A stretch of 64,000 nucleotides of DNA, from contig JAHLKC010000012.1 in NCBI GenBank assembly GCA_025449115.1, positions 186,001 through 250,000 of the forward strand, in the 5' to 3' direction. The position numbers and the translations under genes are program-made. Shown piece by piece: positions 23,901 to 35,584 of this stretch; position 1 is the first letter of the stretch; each line of letters starts with the position of its first letter. A model generated the notes under the pieces. The model was not told the DNA's origin, made no database searches, and saw only the letters and a list, made by a program, of their open reading frames with translations. Source of the stretch: Chytridium lagenaria (lineage: Eukaryota; Chytridiomycota; Chytridiomycetes; Chytridiales; Chytridiaceae).

Positions 23901-25604
23901 TGTCACGACTTCACCAGAGTTGTGAAATTCATTTTTGTGATTCTTCAAGAAGCGAAGGAAGCAGGTAATGGTGATCTTCGATATCTGTTCCGGAGTAATG
24001 AGCTTGAGGAAAGGTAGCGCCTGGTGTTGATCTGCATCCCTAGTCGCCTTTTCAATCGACTCCAACTCCCTCCTAATGATTGGGACAAGGTTCATGTGCC
24101 AGGTAGCGACAAGTTGATTTGATATTTGCATGATACTCTGAAGCTCTTTGGGAAGGCGCTCAAATTGAGCTGCATGCTCTTCCGTAGCAGCCAAAATGGA
24201 CTTCTCCTCAAGCATCTTCTGCTTCTCCAACTTTGAAGCGTAGCCAGTGAGGTTTAAAGTGGCCAGCATATCCCGAAGAATATTCACTCCAATTGAATCC
24301 GTTTTCACCAGCTCTTCCTTAACTAAAGGATGAAGTTTTGGTGACTCCCCCTTTGACTCCGCGGTATCTGCTCCTGATGATTCCTGCATAGCTGATAACA
24401 TCAATTCGTCATTTGTCGTGGAAATGTCCTTTCTTGCTGCAGGAGAAGCAAGAAGCTCGTGAGCAACTTCTTCTTGTACGTCGATTGACACTGTAGTAGA
24501 CTTCCCTAAAGTTCGGAGAACAGATTCCAAAGGAGCACGATCCTCAGGCTCGACGAAACGAGAGTTTTTCAACAGAATGTGCGGTTCCAATCCAAACTCA
24601 TCCATTTCAGTGACAAATTTGGCTGCTCTGTTAACATCGTTTTCCTTTAATGCATAGCGAATGAGTATAGCGAAAGTTGTAGAATCTGGCTTTAAATCAT
24701 ATTCCCCAAGGCGAAGTTTCCAATCTATTGCTCGATCCATTGGCGATTTTCGGGCGAGCTTCGGAGTCCTCTCCAGATCCAAAAAACCCTCAATAAAGGC
24801 GTTAACCATTCCTGTTGACACAACCTCTTTCATCTCTTCATGTGTCGAAGATTTAGCTGTCCGGTGAAAGAGCACTTCGGCACGATCCAAGTCTCCCGAA
24901 TTGATACAAGCAGAAATCATGGCAATGCGTTCCGCTCTCAATAGGGGCGAAGATTTGGAAGACAAAACTCTGCTGGATATATTCGTCGATGATTCCAATG
25001 CTGCTTCAGGAACGGGGAGCTGCACTCTGGTGGTGCGTGGGAACAATAACGACCCCAGATCGAAGGCCATGTCATTTTGATTCCGAACGTGAGGGTTTGA
25101 GGGCCGTAGTTCGATGTCTCTCCGTTTAGTTTCCGCGATCATAGCAGAAACTGCCACAGGCTTACTTCTTCGAAGCATGTCAAGCTCCGCGAGGGCGGCC
25201 GCTAATGCTGCTGCATGGACATTTCCTTCCGTTCGGGTATTTGGCATCATTGCTGTTGATGAGTGTCGCATTTGAATGTAGGAGGGATGTCTTGCCCCGT
25301 TGAATGTGGATGTGCTGATGACGGACGTGGAAGAAGGTAAAGCCGTTGTCGATGGTGAACAAGTTTGGTCAATGGAAAATGATGCTAGAGGGTTATCTCC
25401 TACGGATACGTCAGAGGGTGTGTGCAAAATTGCGGCTGTCGTGGTGTTGCTTTGATATCTGCATGCTGAAGGAAGAATTGGGTGTTTGGAGGTATGGGGT
25501 AATCGTCTTCTTCTGGCCGTCGCCGTGGCTGCTGATGAAGTGACATTTGCGAAGCATCGACCAGCGATGCACCGTGTATGCGCCGTGAGTTGTAAGCAGG
25601 ACAT
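20948..25604 (-). CDS. RPO41: Mitochondrial DNA-directed RNA polymerase (T7-like)
   Basis: Single-subunit polymerase that transcribes mitochondrial DNA. ATG at 25604 opens a presequence-like segment rich in Arg, Ser and Thr. A long first exon (to about 23811) encodes the N-terminal extension; [15 protein letters not shown] and [20 protein letters not shown] look like pentatricopeptide-type helices. The polymerase domain follows: [36 protein letters not shown], and the palm motif [18 protein letters not shown] with its catalytic Asp. Then come RKLVKQ of the O helix, [16 protein letters not shown], and [10 protein letters not shown] with the second catalytic Asp. Ends [10 protein letters not shown]; family members usually end in FS or FA, so the last few residues may be off. 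One-base frame breaks lie near 22125, 21340 and 21270. Divergent from the gene at 25842. Confidence 0.93.
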
Positions 25605-25841
25605 CGCACCGTCTTCTTCTGGCCTTCAAAGACTTTGAAAAAACGATGGAGGCTCCAAACAGAGCTTCAGGTTTAACTAGAGCCGATGCAAATGTACTGA
25701 GTTAACTCTTCGCTACCAACACTAAAAAAAAAAAAAAAAAAAAAAAAAAAGTGCAAAAAGCCTTTCACCTCATTACTCCAGTGACGGCACGGGATGAAGT
25801 GATGAACAACGGCCATTGGCAATCACTCATTCACAGACACC
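25605..25841. promoter_or_regulatory. Shared divergent promoter with a 27-A tract
   Basis: The 237 bp between the RPO41 start (-) and the next start (+) contain an uninterrupted run of 27 A at 25724-25750. Long poly(dA:dT) tracts exclude nucleosomes in fungal promoters; a bidirectional promoter role is inference from position. Confidence 0.5.
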
Positions 25842-26472
25842 ATGCCGCCAAAGCGGAGAGTTGAAGAAGAAGATGCTGACTCGTCATCTTTACCGAGTCG
25901 ACCAAAAAGATGCGTCGAAAGAAGGGAAAGGAACGAGCTGCTGATGGGACCTTTCAAGGAGATGAAAATCTGCAGGATCCTGTCCTTTCCCATCCAGCCT
26001 ACACCAAGCAGAAAGAGTTTCTTGATCTCGAACGATCTTTTTTGCTGGAGAAGAAATCGAGGCTTAAGGCAGCCCTTCAGTCTTTGCATGCCGACGAAAA
26101 GATGTTAAGGGAGGCTGGAAAGGACGCCATGGAATCTAGAGAATACGACAGCATGGTCTGGGATATGATACAAGACACAACCACGACAAGGAAGAGTTTT
26201 GGAATATTCCTATTTCAAACATTCCCTCTGCAGTTGACGATGATGCAGGTGGAATTGACTCTGGCAAACACAACCCCGCCCGGCGCTAGAACCCCTATAG
26301 ATGCCTTTGGAGACCTCTTCGGAGGGGCTGATCTCACAAGCAGATTCCTGCGGAAAACGAGGGGACGGGGGCTTTATTCAGCGTGGAGTCTGACGACGAG
26401 ATGTGGGATGATGATGCCGGAGATGATGAAGAAGACCCTGGGGAGGGCTTTGATATTGATGAGGAATGGTGA
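25842..26472 (+). CDS. Uncharacterised basic-to-acidic coiled-coil protein
   Basis: I do not recognise the family. ATG at 25842 (MPPKRRVEEEDADSSS) opens a short nuclear-type basic and acidic head. After a frame change at the five-A run 25904-25908 comes a basic segment (MRRKKGKERAADGTF). Next is a strongly helical, probably coiled-coil block (HPAYTKQKEFLDLERSFLLE, then KKSRLKAALQSLHADEKML). A further frame change precedes an acidic tail with DDEMWDDDAGDDEEDPGEGF, ending GFDIDEEW with stop at 26470-26472. No intron was confidently seen. The layout (basic head, coiled coil, acidic Trp-ended tail) suggests a chromatin- or nucleus-associated subunit, but that is inference. Confidence 0.5.
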
Positions 26473-27668
26473 GTAATGGTGATGTTTCAACCTCACTTTG
26501 ATAATATACCCGTATGATACCTGTATGCTGGAAGCATTGGCAATATTTTAAACAGTCGTCTATTCCCCACTAACTTTCGCATGCGCTGAGATGGAAGATT
26601 TCGTAGTCGCATATCCGCGCTTCGGACCTTTCCAATCAATGCAACTTCATTCATATCGTCTTCACCGTAGCAGCTTCCTAGCTGTGACGCGCACTTAAAC
26701 CTGTCGATCCAGAGATCATTATCTCCAAAATGTGGGCCGAAACACGACCACCTGACCTAGGTCCGCACGTTGTTTCTTAATCGTGCAGGTTCCTAGGCGA
26801 AAGTCGCCTTAGTATCGATGCGGGCTAGACTTGAAAGCGTTGTCGACAGGGCCGATATCATTTTCCTCATTGACTGGGTGGCTACTTCCCGTCTGCAAAA
26901 GCTCCGATCAAGTTTCCGGCATCTGTCTGAATCAGGCGGACGGTGTTGCTTAATCCCAAACAGTTTTCTTGAAGTTTCTCGTTCGACATGCCCCGAGCCG
27001 ACCCGCGAAATAGCATCTGCGGCTTTTGCTACCGCCAGCACCAATGAATTTTCCATCATGATATTGCCTCGTCAAGGTAGGTCAAGAGGAATTACTAAAG
27101 TTTGTATGCCTCGGAATTTTTTTGTCCTTGAAGTCAAGGATGTATGGTGATCGTTGATGTCGTTTGGTAGTGAGGTAGCTGACCGATACCGGATGACCTC
27201 CATTCCTTTGATAATGCGCGGCTATAGTGTCACAGCGCAGTGACAGGATGCCCGCGTGAACGTAGAAAAATATGGAATTTTTAACATTGAGAATGACGAC
27301 ATCACGTGGTCATAGTTGTTGATGAGCCTTGGATCCTTTGCAATGGATTTCATGTTGATTCCGACCATATCCAGAGCCTCGAGCGCCTCCCTCGAAGATA
27401 AGGTATGGAATTTTCACTCAATTGATTAATAAAATGAAGAGATGAGGTTTGTGCAAGAAAGGAAAGAGAGGTTTGTTTTAGTGATTGAAAAGGGACTGGA
27501 AAAAAGTGAAAACTTCCAAACTGTAACAGTGCGGTACTCGTATGTAATTTCACTAACGTAAGTCCGATACAAACCTTAAAATAAGCCATCCCTCTTTTCT
27601 GTTGATGATGAAGCGTCCGACCATTATACTACTCCTGACAAGTCCAGGAAAAAAACCTCACACAAAAT
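26473..27668. other. Intergenic, no gene recognised
   Basis: About 1.2 kb with mixed composition. Overlapping frames of 88-110 codons exist on both strands at 26793-27150, but neither resembles a known protein or shows splice-linked extension. They are left unannotated. Confidence 0.35.
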
Positions 27669-28212
27669 ATGGACAGAATTCTAAGCGATGCCCGAGCGTC
27701 TGACCCTGCAACTGCCATGGAGAACCTCCTACATCTTGAAACAATGTAATCCGTCCTCTCATACGGCTATTTTAGATTATCCTCATACTTCATCCGTAGG
27801 TTCGAAGAGCACGGCCGGGAAGACGGCGTCCGTGATGGCAAAGCATAGGCATCGCAGAGGGCCGAGAACTTGGTCTTCAAAAGGCTTCACTGTAGGCCGC
27901 GAACTCGGATTCTACCTTGGAGCCTGCGAGATGTGGATTCAAATTATAAAAACGCAAGAAAACAAGTATCCATCACGGTAGAGCCAATTCTTCTCTTTAT
28001 ATCGCTGATGGGTTAGGTCGTTAAAAATGTTGGAGGCGATCGTAGCGCAAGCTCATGCGTTTCCGTTGACGAATGATCATGAGGCTGATATGGAGGGGGA
28101 GATGGGGAAGATGAGGGGAAAGTTTAAGGCGGTGACAACCATGATGGGCGTATCCTCGCAAAAGTTTGAGGAAGATGAGGAGGATAAGAAGACAATCAAG
28201 TTGAATTTTTGA
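27669..28212 (+). CDS. LTO1: Lto1/ORAOV1-like adaptor for Fe-S protein maturation
   Basis: Lto1 with Yae1 bridges the ABC protein Rli1/ABCE1 to the cytosolic Fe-S targeting complex. Exons: 27669-27745, 27800-27977 and 28017-28212, with GT..AG introns. The deca-GX3 signature is visible across exon 2: HGREDGVRDGKA, GIAEGRELGLQK and GRELGFYLGA. The third exon has the typical tail (AHAFPLTNDHE, GKMRGKFKAVTTMMGVSS). Two one-base frame breaks interrupt exon 2 near 27846 and 27880. The protein ends IKLNF. Lto1-type adaptors end in a short hydrophobic-acidic-aromatic motif that docks the targeting complex; Leu-Asn-Phe is close to it. The length of about 160 residues matches the family. Confidence 0.8.
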
Positions 28213-28770
28213 TAAGCTTGGGTAAGAAGAGGGCGTCAAAATCGTTTCTTTCAGTAAGGCTTTCCTTTAAAACTCTGGAAAGGCTGAGGTACGATTTTTC
28301 TACTTCAGGAATACTTTCTAACCTTCAAGTTATGTATCAGATTCCTGTAATTTTTAAATTATTGGCAAATATACCATCCCATTCCATCATTATCTGCATA
28401 CTTGAGAAGAGTCATTGCACTTTCCTTCTATTATTTTACTAACTGAGCTATCTAATATTATTTATATCACTGCGCAAAACCTCTACAATTGAAAAATACA
28501 TATTTATCATTTGGCAAAATACCTTTTTCTAGCTCGTAGATGCATCGTTCATTTATTTACCATCGAGGGAAGAAACAGCTTAAAAAAAACGAAAAACTAA
28601 ACATAAAAAACAGCAAGAACTGGAAATAACACATCCCAAAACGAAGGCAACCCCCACCAACTCTCACTTAAAGATAAAAAAAGGATTCCGTCTTCAGAAG
28701 CATTTTTGAAGAAGAAAGTAAAAGATAAAAAACCCCTCCCGCACAAGAAAAGGATATTTCCTCCCAGATC
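28213..28770. other. Intergenic, convergent 3' ends
   Basis: A/T-rich 3' regions of LTO1 (+) and NST1 (-). No coding signal or structured RNA recognised. Confidence 0.45.
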
Positions 28771-31700
28771 TCAAAACCATCCAAACTCAGCTCCATTAGC
28801 TGACCCTCCCGCACCTGCTGACACAGGCAAATTCGCCATAGATGACGGCGACACCACAGCCACAGCCGCCGGAGGCTTCGAAGATGTCAAAGACGGAGAC
28901 GGTGGCTTAATGGCTCCTGGTGCCACCGCCGCTGAAGCAGCTGTCTGAGTCGACCCAGAAGTCTGAAGCCCAGGTGCAAAGATCGAATGCGAGTGCTGAG
29001 GAAGGTAATTACTCCCCGCGAAGGCGCCAAACGATCGATGCCCAGAATTATCTATAAAATAAATTAGTACAGAAATACTAGCAAAAACTAAGAATAAAAA
29101 ATGTTAATATTCGGAAGGGAATTTACCAGCTGGCATTGGTGAGTCCCAAATATCGTACAACCTGCCTCCTGCCCCACCTACTCCAACTGCAGAGCCCGCC
29201 GCACCCCCAACTGCACTTGAAATCATCGGCTGCAAAGAAGGTCCGGGGTACTGCTGGAATCCAATCGCTTGCGCTTGCGCACCGGGCTGAGGACCCAACT
29301 GAAGATGATGGTGGTAAGGGTTATGCTGGTAAGGATGGGATAGGCCGATCGGTGTAGGGCCATTCACATTGGAAGTAGCAGGCGTGATTCCAGGAGGAAG
29401 GTGGGAATGCAGTCCACCGGGTGGACCAATGGGTCCAGGCGGCATCCGGGGGTCCTGGCCAGTCCTACCGGCTCCAGGTGCTCCGGCAGTCGTTGCTGAC
29501 GCAATGACACTACCGGGAACAGGAGGAGAAAGCTGTGGCTTTGAACCAACAGCTCCTACATCCGGACGATAATCCAACATGCTAATCAATCCACTACCCT
29601 TCGACGGCAAAGTCGATGGTGGTCCGATAGGGCCGATATTGTTTCCGGGAGATGCAGAAATAGGTCCACCAGGAATCCTCCAAGGCTCGGCGGCAAAAAG
29701 GTCGGCCCCTCGACCAGCGTGGCCATTGCCAACGTTTCCGTTAAAGGAGGTGGAAAGTGTATGGTCTAGTGGGCCAAATCCTCCAAAGACGGCCGAGGGC
29801 CCGAAAGGTCCAGTGTACGTAGGTCCAACTGATGACGTGGCACCACCACCCATCACAACATTACTCGGCGGCATCAGGCTAGTACTTGGTCCAATCGGCC
29901 CGGCACCAGGTCTTCCGATTGGGTTGGGCTTTCCAAATCCAATGGGAGCCACATTTGATCCAATGATTCCAGCAGACAATGCAGAAGTTGTATTAGATGA
30001 TCCAGTCTGTGCTGTTGACGTGGAGTCGACATGATCCGATGGAACTCCACCGAGAGAGAATCCCGTCCCATGCATTTGAGGTGGCGACACGACACCAGAA
30101 GACGAAGCAGTGTTTGTTCCGTTTCCTACTGCAGTTTGCGGGCCCTGAGGAGCGTTCGCCAATGGCTTCCCTTGATTAATAGGCTGGGATGGCCCGAGAC
30201 CCATCGGATTTGCAGCAAAGGGTCCACCGGCAGGTAGTCCCATACCCATCATTTGCTGCGAATTTAAAGCAGGGTTAGGTCCAAGATGCTGCTGAGGTCC
30301 AATGTGATGAGGGTAAGGCATTTGCGGAGGCCTCATCATTGGGTTCCCATCCACAATCGGCCCCCATCCCAAAGCAGGTAACCCAGTATTTGTAAACATT
30401 GCTGGAATCGGTGCTCCCATTGCAATTGAGGAAGGTAAAGAAGGGTGGTAGTGAGGATGAGGGCTTTGAGAGACATCGTTTGTGGCAGAAAGGCTCGGTG
30501 GGAACTGAAGGGGTATTTGTTGTGGGTGCGGATGTTTTTGAGAATCTACGGGGGACTTTACGGGCGAGGTTACAGGTGGAACAGTTCGTGCAGGCGCCGG
30601 CTGTGGCTGCTGCTGTTGCGATGATATAGGTCTTGCGACAGCAATACCGGGAGGCGCTGCAGGAGGAATGGTCCCAAATCCAGGAGGCGGGATCTGCACA
30701 GGCTTTCCAGAAGACGGTTGAGGCTGAACATTTTTCGCTGATGCATTTCTCGGGTTCTGAAGAATTTGGATCTGCTTCACGGGTACTTGAGGCTGTGAGG
30801 AAGTACTTGCAGGAGTAGAAGGAGCTTGAGCAGCCAACTTCGCAGCGGCCGCAAGCTTCGCCTGCTGCTGTTGCTGCTGATGTAGTTGTTGCTGCTTTTG
30901 CGCAGCGAGTCGATCCTCTTCCTTCCGTCGTCGTTCGGCATCTGCGGCGGCCGCAGCAGCGGCTTTCTTTTCAGCAGCATCCTTCTCCGCAGCCTCCTTG
31001 GCCTTTGCCTCACGCTCCTTCTTTTCTCTATCAGCCCGTTCCTTTTCCTCTTTGGCTTTTTGTTTCCGTTCCTCTGCCTCCCGTTGTTTCCTTTTTCCTC
31101 CTCCTTCTTTAATCGCTCGGCTTCCCGTTTAAGACGTTCGGTTTCCTCTCGCTTTAGCCGCTCCTCCTCCTTCTTAGTCTTCTCGGCTTCTCTCCGTAAT
31201 CTTGTAATCACACATACGTTAATAATGAAAACAGAAAAGTGCAAAATCAGCAGCCAATTGCTGTACCTTTCTTCCTCAGTTCTTTTTTCTTTTGCAGCTC
31301 GGATCCGTTCCTCCTCAGCAATTCTTTCCCGCTCTTTAGCCAGCTTTTCCTCCTCTTTCTGCTGCTTCACGGCCCTGCAAAAAATAACGAGGATGGAAAG
31401 GGTTAAAAAGTTAAATTCAACTGCTTAATTGAGATGATTATAAATAAATGCCTGAAAACTCACTTCTTTTTCTCCTTTTTCTTTTCCTTCACCTTTTGCT
31501 TCGCCTCTTCCTTCTGATCCAGAAGTTGCTTTTCTTCCTCCAGCTCCTGAAGAAGTCGCAACTGCCGTTCTTGCGAAACCTTCTCCCGGTACGCCTGGAG
31601 GACGCGTTGCTCAAACATCTTGGCAGCAAAGATCTGGAACATTCTCCGTCCTTCCTCCATCCGTTGCTCCTCAGTCATAGAATCCTTAAAATATTACAGT

Positions 31701-33276
31701 AAGTTGGCATGCTCGAAAATCGTGCAATAAAAAATACCAACCTCTTCATCGTCATAGTCTTCATCGTCATCATCTTCATAGGTATCGTCCCAGTCCTGAT
31801 TTCCGCCGCCTCCACTTCCATTACTGTCTTCTTCCTCCAGCAACCGGATTTTTCTTTCAGCTAGTTGTTCCATGAGGTCGAGAAATTTCCGTCCATCATT
31901 CTTCAGGAAATCGTCGGCAACAGTCAAAATACCCCCTCTGTATGCAGATATTAGAATAACAATCATACGTCATACTAGATTTGTTTGAAAGCAGGTGACA
32001 TACCTTTCACCGTGAGACTACTCCCAAACTCGAATATACTCCCATTCCCACTATGTTACTATCATCGCCTTCATCATCATCTTCATCATCGTCCTCGCTA
32101 TCATAACTATTCCTAGAGGATGGCCTGTGCCCGTGAGAGTGGTGATATGACGAATGGTGGTGGTGATGGTGGTGGTGATGATTCGGATGGGAGTGATGGT
32201 GATTATGGGTGAGATGTTGCTGTTGTGACGGGTGTGGGTGTTTGATATGTGCCGGATCTTGACCTTGCCCAAAAGAGTAAGAATTAAATAGTAAAGAGCT
32301 TGAATTACCTCTGGCCTGGTCATGGGCAAAGTGCTCCAGCTCTTCATAGTATGCATCATATAAGATTTCCAGCTCTTCCTCGATCACGGTTCTATTATGA
32401 CAAAATCAGTATAGAATCCAAAGGTACGAAAGAATACACCCTAGCATAATTGCAGTTGAATGTACCTTTTCCGTCCACAAACAGAACATGAACAAGTCTG
32501 CTTTTGCTGCTCCTTCATTTTCCGCAGCACAGCCTCCTTCTCGAGTTTGACCAGTGCTCTCCGCTCCTCCTCACCGAGTTGCAACCAGAATTCCCTAATC
32601 CTTTGCTTCTCTTCAGCATCCGACTTGAACCAAATATCTGCGGCTGCCTTTGGCGGTGGTGGGGGGAGAGTATCAATAACAGATAGAGACTTCTTCTTTT
32701 TTTTGACTTCTTCTTCTTTCCACTATGGCCTAAATCACCGTCTCCATCATCATCTGAGGGGAGGGTCGATGGCGGCCTTGGTGGATGGCCATTCGCTTGT
32801 GGCTTGGGATGAGGAAGTCTCGATGATGAAGAAGATGCAGCGAGTACAGATGCAGGCGGAGGAGGAGGTGGCATGGGATTTGACGGGGGTGTTGAAGAAG
32901 TCTGATGAGCATCGTGGTCATGGTCATGGTCGTGTTGGCCCATCCGCTTCTTTTTCCTATTTTTCTGCTGCTTTGGATGCATAGATGGAGGGTGAGCGGC
33001 CATACTTGTGCCTGTTGATGTCATGTCCGGGGAATGTGAATGACTGCTAGGGCTACTGCTCCGTCGTTCGTGGTGATATTTAGGGTTGGGTTGGGTTGAA
33101 GGGGCCGTTGCGGCTGGAAATGCTTGGGTCGGAGGTGATGATGGTAATGGTTTAGGGTTAACAGTGTGTAATATAGTGGCTGATTTAGTTCCGTCCTTGT
33201 TGGCAATGACCATACGCTGCTGGTATGGGACCTCACGTCCAGTTTCAGCTCGCGCCGGTATGCGAGTCGTCAGCAT
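28771..33276 (-). CDS. NST1: Nst1-like stress-response / coiled-coil protein
   Basis: Nst1 is a large fungal protein linked to salt tolerance and cytoplasmic RNA granules; its biochemical role is poorly defined. ATG at 33276. A low-complexity head (Ser/Pro/His, with [10 protein letters not shown]) leads to the conserved block [20 protein letters not shown] and [13 protein letters not shown], then [19 protein letters not shown], which identifies the family. Then follow a His-rich stretch, acidic tracts ([16 protein letters not shown]), [13 protein letters not shown] helices, and a long charged coiled coil ([20 protein letters not shown]). The C-terminal half is Pro/Gly/Gln-rich. Several introns; the last joins SPMPA to a final exon ending NGAEFGWF (stop 28771-28773). 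Frame breaks at A-runs near 32700 and 31095. The protein exceeds 1,200 residues, typical for Nst1. Confidence 0.85.
32160..32216. repeat. CAC/CAT-type repeat encoding a His tract
   Basis: Imperfect GTG/ATG triplet repeat (on the minus strand CAC/CAT) within NST1. It encodes about nine consecutive His in a His/Ser-rich stretch. Confidence 0.7.
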
Positions 33277-33365
33277 TTACCGTTGCGGAATACCGCAGTG
33301 AATGCCGACACTAGACCGAAGAATCCCTTCAGAGCTTGGATGTTCCCTTCCAATCTCTATTTGGG

Positions 33366-33672
33366 ATGTCTTCTCTCCTGCTCCGGAGGGCCTCTCCGTT
33401 CCACAAGTATTCCGTTGATGCTATCCTCGATGCGCAAGCAGCTGAGATCGAATGTGTCTCCAAGGCTGCAGGGGTGTTGATGCCGTCCTGTAGGCCTTCA
33501 ACCTTCTCACAAGAGTCGAGAGAAAAAATTGCAGCTCAAATAATTAGGAAAAAAAGTTGGCCAGGTCGTCCGAGGCTGGAAACACGAACACTGGATCCTT
33601 GTTGAAGGGAAGGTTTCGAATAGATACAGACCGGTTTTAAATCAGGGGAACGCGGTAGGATCGGACATATAA
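33366..33672 (+). CDS. Small uncharacterised protein, possibly mitochondrial
   Basis: ATG at 33366 opens MSSLLLRRASPFHKYSVDAI, which resembles a short mitochondrial presequence (Arg/Ser/Leu, no acids). Next come QAAEIECVSKAAGVLMP and SREKIAAQIIRKK. At the seven-A run near 33546-33552 the frame changes into a coherent continuation (VGQVVRGWKHEHWILVEGKV, then SNRYRPVLNQGNAVGSDI), ending at a TAA, 33670-33672. That gives about 100 residues. I do not recognise the family. It is head-to-head with NST1 (starts 89 bp apart), so the two probably share a promoter. Whether more exons follow downstream is unclear. Confidence 0.4.
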
Positions 33673-34315
33673 TGATGCTTGCGGGTAAAATGACAGCACT
33701 AAGTTTGGTAACAGAGGCCAGAACATGAAGGTCTCGGCGATGGTTGGTTTAGCATTTTGGAAAATGGGTAATGACGGTGACAATGTCTCGCATATATTCT
33801 AAGGTAAAATCAATGCCGGTTTTGGCTCTCAGAGCATCAGAGTCCGGGTGTCATCTTCTGCAAACTCTTGATTCCAAGAATGACAGGACAAAGCCACTGT
33901 GCATTCCAGAATTCCATTTCCATTAACAGTTTGGGGTGCTAAATAAAAGAGTGAGATGGATGACAGCATTGTGCCTAAATGCTTTCCCGTGCAGCATTTG
34001 GGGTTCTGGAGAAATACTTCATGCGAGTTCTTGGTGCTGTTTTAGGTTGGTTTTGTCCAAAATCTACAGTAGTTTTTCCTTATTCAGCAGCCTTTTTTTT
34101 TGCTTTTGCAAGATGGGCATCAACCGATGCGCGAGCTATGGCATTGAATCCCGATACAGAAGGGTGATGAAGGCCGTCATTCCAAAGCATGAAGGAAACT
34201 CTGATATGTCTTTTCTGGCGCAGGCTGAGGTTGAAACGGTAGAATATCTTTGTGAAACATCATTTCAATAGAAGAGGTAGAAATAGTCTCGGTTTCAACT
34301 CGACTGTTATTAAAT
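33673..34315. other. Unassigned region with a possible small membrane-protein frame
   Basis: Most frames here are short. The plus-strand frame 33979-34167 is worth noting: it contains AAFGVLEKYFMRVLGAVLGW and VVFPYSAAFFFAFARWA, which look like membrane helices followed by a polar end (NPDTEG). A frame ending at 34271 (HEGNSDMSFLAQAEVETVEY) may be its continuation. I cannot support a product or a start. Confidence 0.3.
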
Positions 34316-35401
34316 TCAGTCCGACTCATCAGAATCATAAGCTGCGAGAGAAGAGAGGCCTGCCGGTGTCGCCTTTACTGCTGCTGCTGTTGTTGCTTTT
34401 GGAGGTATGGGTATAACTTCTGTTCTTGCCTTTTTGGGGGACGGAGGTTTTACGTTTTTTGTCTCGACGGAACTTTCCATAACTGACGTCTTGGACGGCG
34501 CGCCTGCAGAGGGTGAAGCCTGGCTCTTTTCCAATGCCGCTTCACTCCCTTTTCTTTTCCTAATTATCACTCCGTCCAAAACTGGTTTCCTTGAAGTTGA
34601 TGCTGATGTCGAAGAGGATTGTGAAGCTTTTGCGGGTAAGGCCGTGGAAGGAATGGCGAGAGCAGGGCGAATGGAGGGTAACGAAGCTGGAACAGAGATA
34701 GTCCTTGATTCCTTAACGAGAGCTCGGTAATCGTTTAGCGCAGCCTTGACCACTTTTTCTTGTTCACGTCTCCGTCGGTCCAGCTCTTCGTCGCGAGCTT
34801 GCAGAAAGTTGGCTTCATCTAATAGCAATAAGAAGAAGATGATGGTTTAGCACTTCGCACGGATATAGGGATACAGCTACGACGGCAGAAGTAATCAACA
34901 GAGTTTAGTGAAGACATCATAATGAAGACGCAACCAAAAAAATAGAGTAACGCTATGGAAAACAAACCTTCATCCACTTTCTTTATCATATTCCCTGCAT
35001 TTTTCGAAAGAGCAGATATCATAGAGCCACAGTCAGCACAGATCAGAAAGCAACTTCATCGTTAATCAACTTTCTTTCACAATGGCCTACCAAGCTTTAT
35101 CTTATCAGCGAATTCCGCATCCTTCTTTTCCCTCTCTTCCTGTAGCCTCTCGAACAAAGGCCGAGGGTCGTATTCTTGCACCTTGGCGGGGGCATCGATT
35201 TCAATGCCAAAGTCTGTTTAAATGGATGTGAGTGTTAGCCATTGCCACATCGAAAAGATAGCATCCGAGATTATGAACCTGGAGGTTGCAAAGGGGAAAT
35301 GCTTCCGGAGTATCCTTACATTGACTCCCAGCCACGGGGGTCTCAGAGTTGGTTCCTGGCTGGACGACCGACGTCGAGACGAAACGAGAATTGAATGCCA
35401 T
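34316..35401 (-). CDS. NIP30/FAM192A (PIP30)-family protein
   Basis: Homologue of the FAM192A/PIP30 family, nuclear proteins that in animals bind the PA28-gamma proteasome activator; the fungal role is not established. ATG at 35401 begins MAFNSRFVSTSVVQPG, the usual F+S...V head. Later exons give EYDPRPLFERLQEEREKKDA and FADKIKL, then NMIKKVDEG and NFLQARDEELDRRRREQEKV. This order matches the NIP30 domain: Y-DPR-L-ERLQEQ, NM-+-LDE-E-NFL, then a charged helix. The C-terminal half is Ser/Pro/Lys-rich, with probable nuclear localisation signals (IIRKRKGSE, PSPKKARTE) and an acidic end (AAYDSDESD). Introns have normal borders. Confidence 0.8.
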
Positions 35402-35584
35402 CTTTTCTTTAAAAATTATTATTGATGGGAAATGTCCAGAAACAAGTAAATAAATAATAAATAAGTACACGTATATTACAGCAAAGGGCGAATGCCATTC
35501 TTCAGAATCAGATTTCCACAGTCGGTTCTTGCATTTCTTGCTTTTTACAAATGAGGTGTTGGGAGTGTCAACCATGGAGATGCA

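Noticed and set aside
26793..27150. Overlapping frames of 88-110 codons on both strands
   Set aside because: Neither resembles a known protein and they overlap each other. Could be a fragment of an old element, but nothing supports this.
29579..30034. Plus-strand Pro/Gly-rich frame opposite NST1
   Set aside because: Mirror of the Pro/Gly-rich NST1 C-terminal half, with no start context or splice support.
30886..31428. Plus-strand Leu/Phe/Ser-rich frame of 180 codons
   Set aside because: Antisense of the Lys/Glu-rich NST1 coiled coil; its hydrophobic composition is what that antisense produces.
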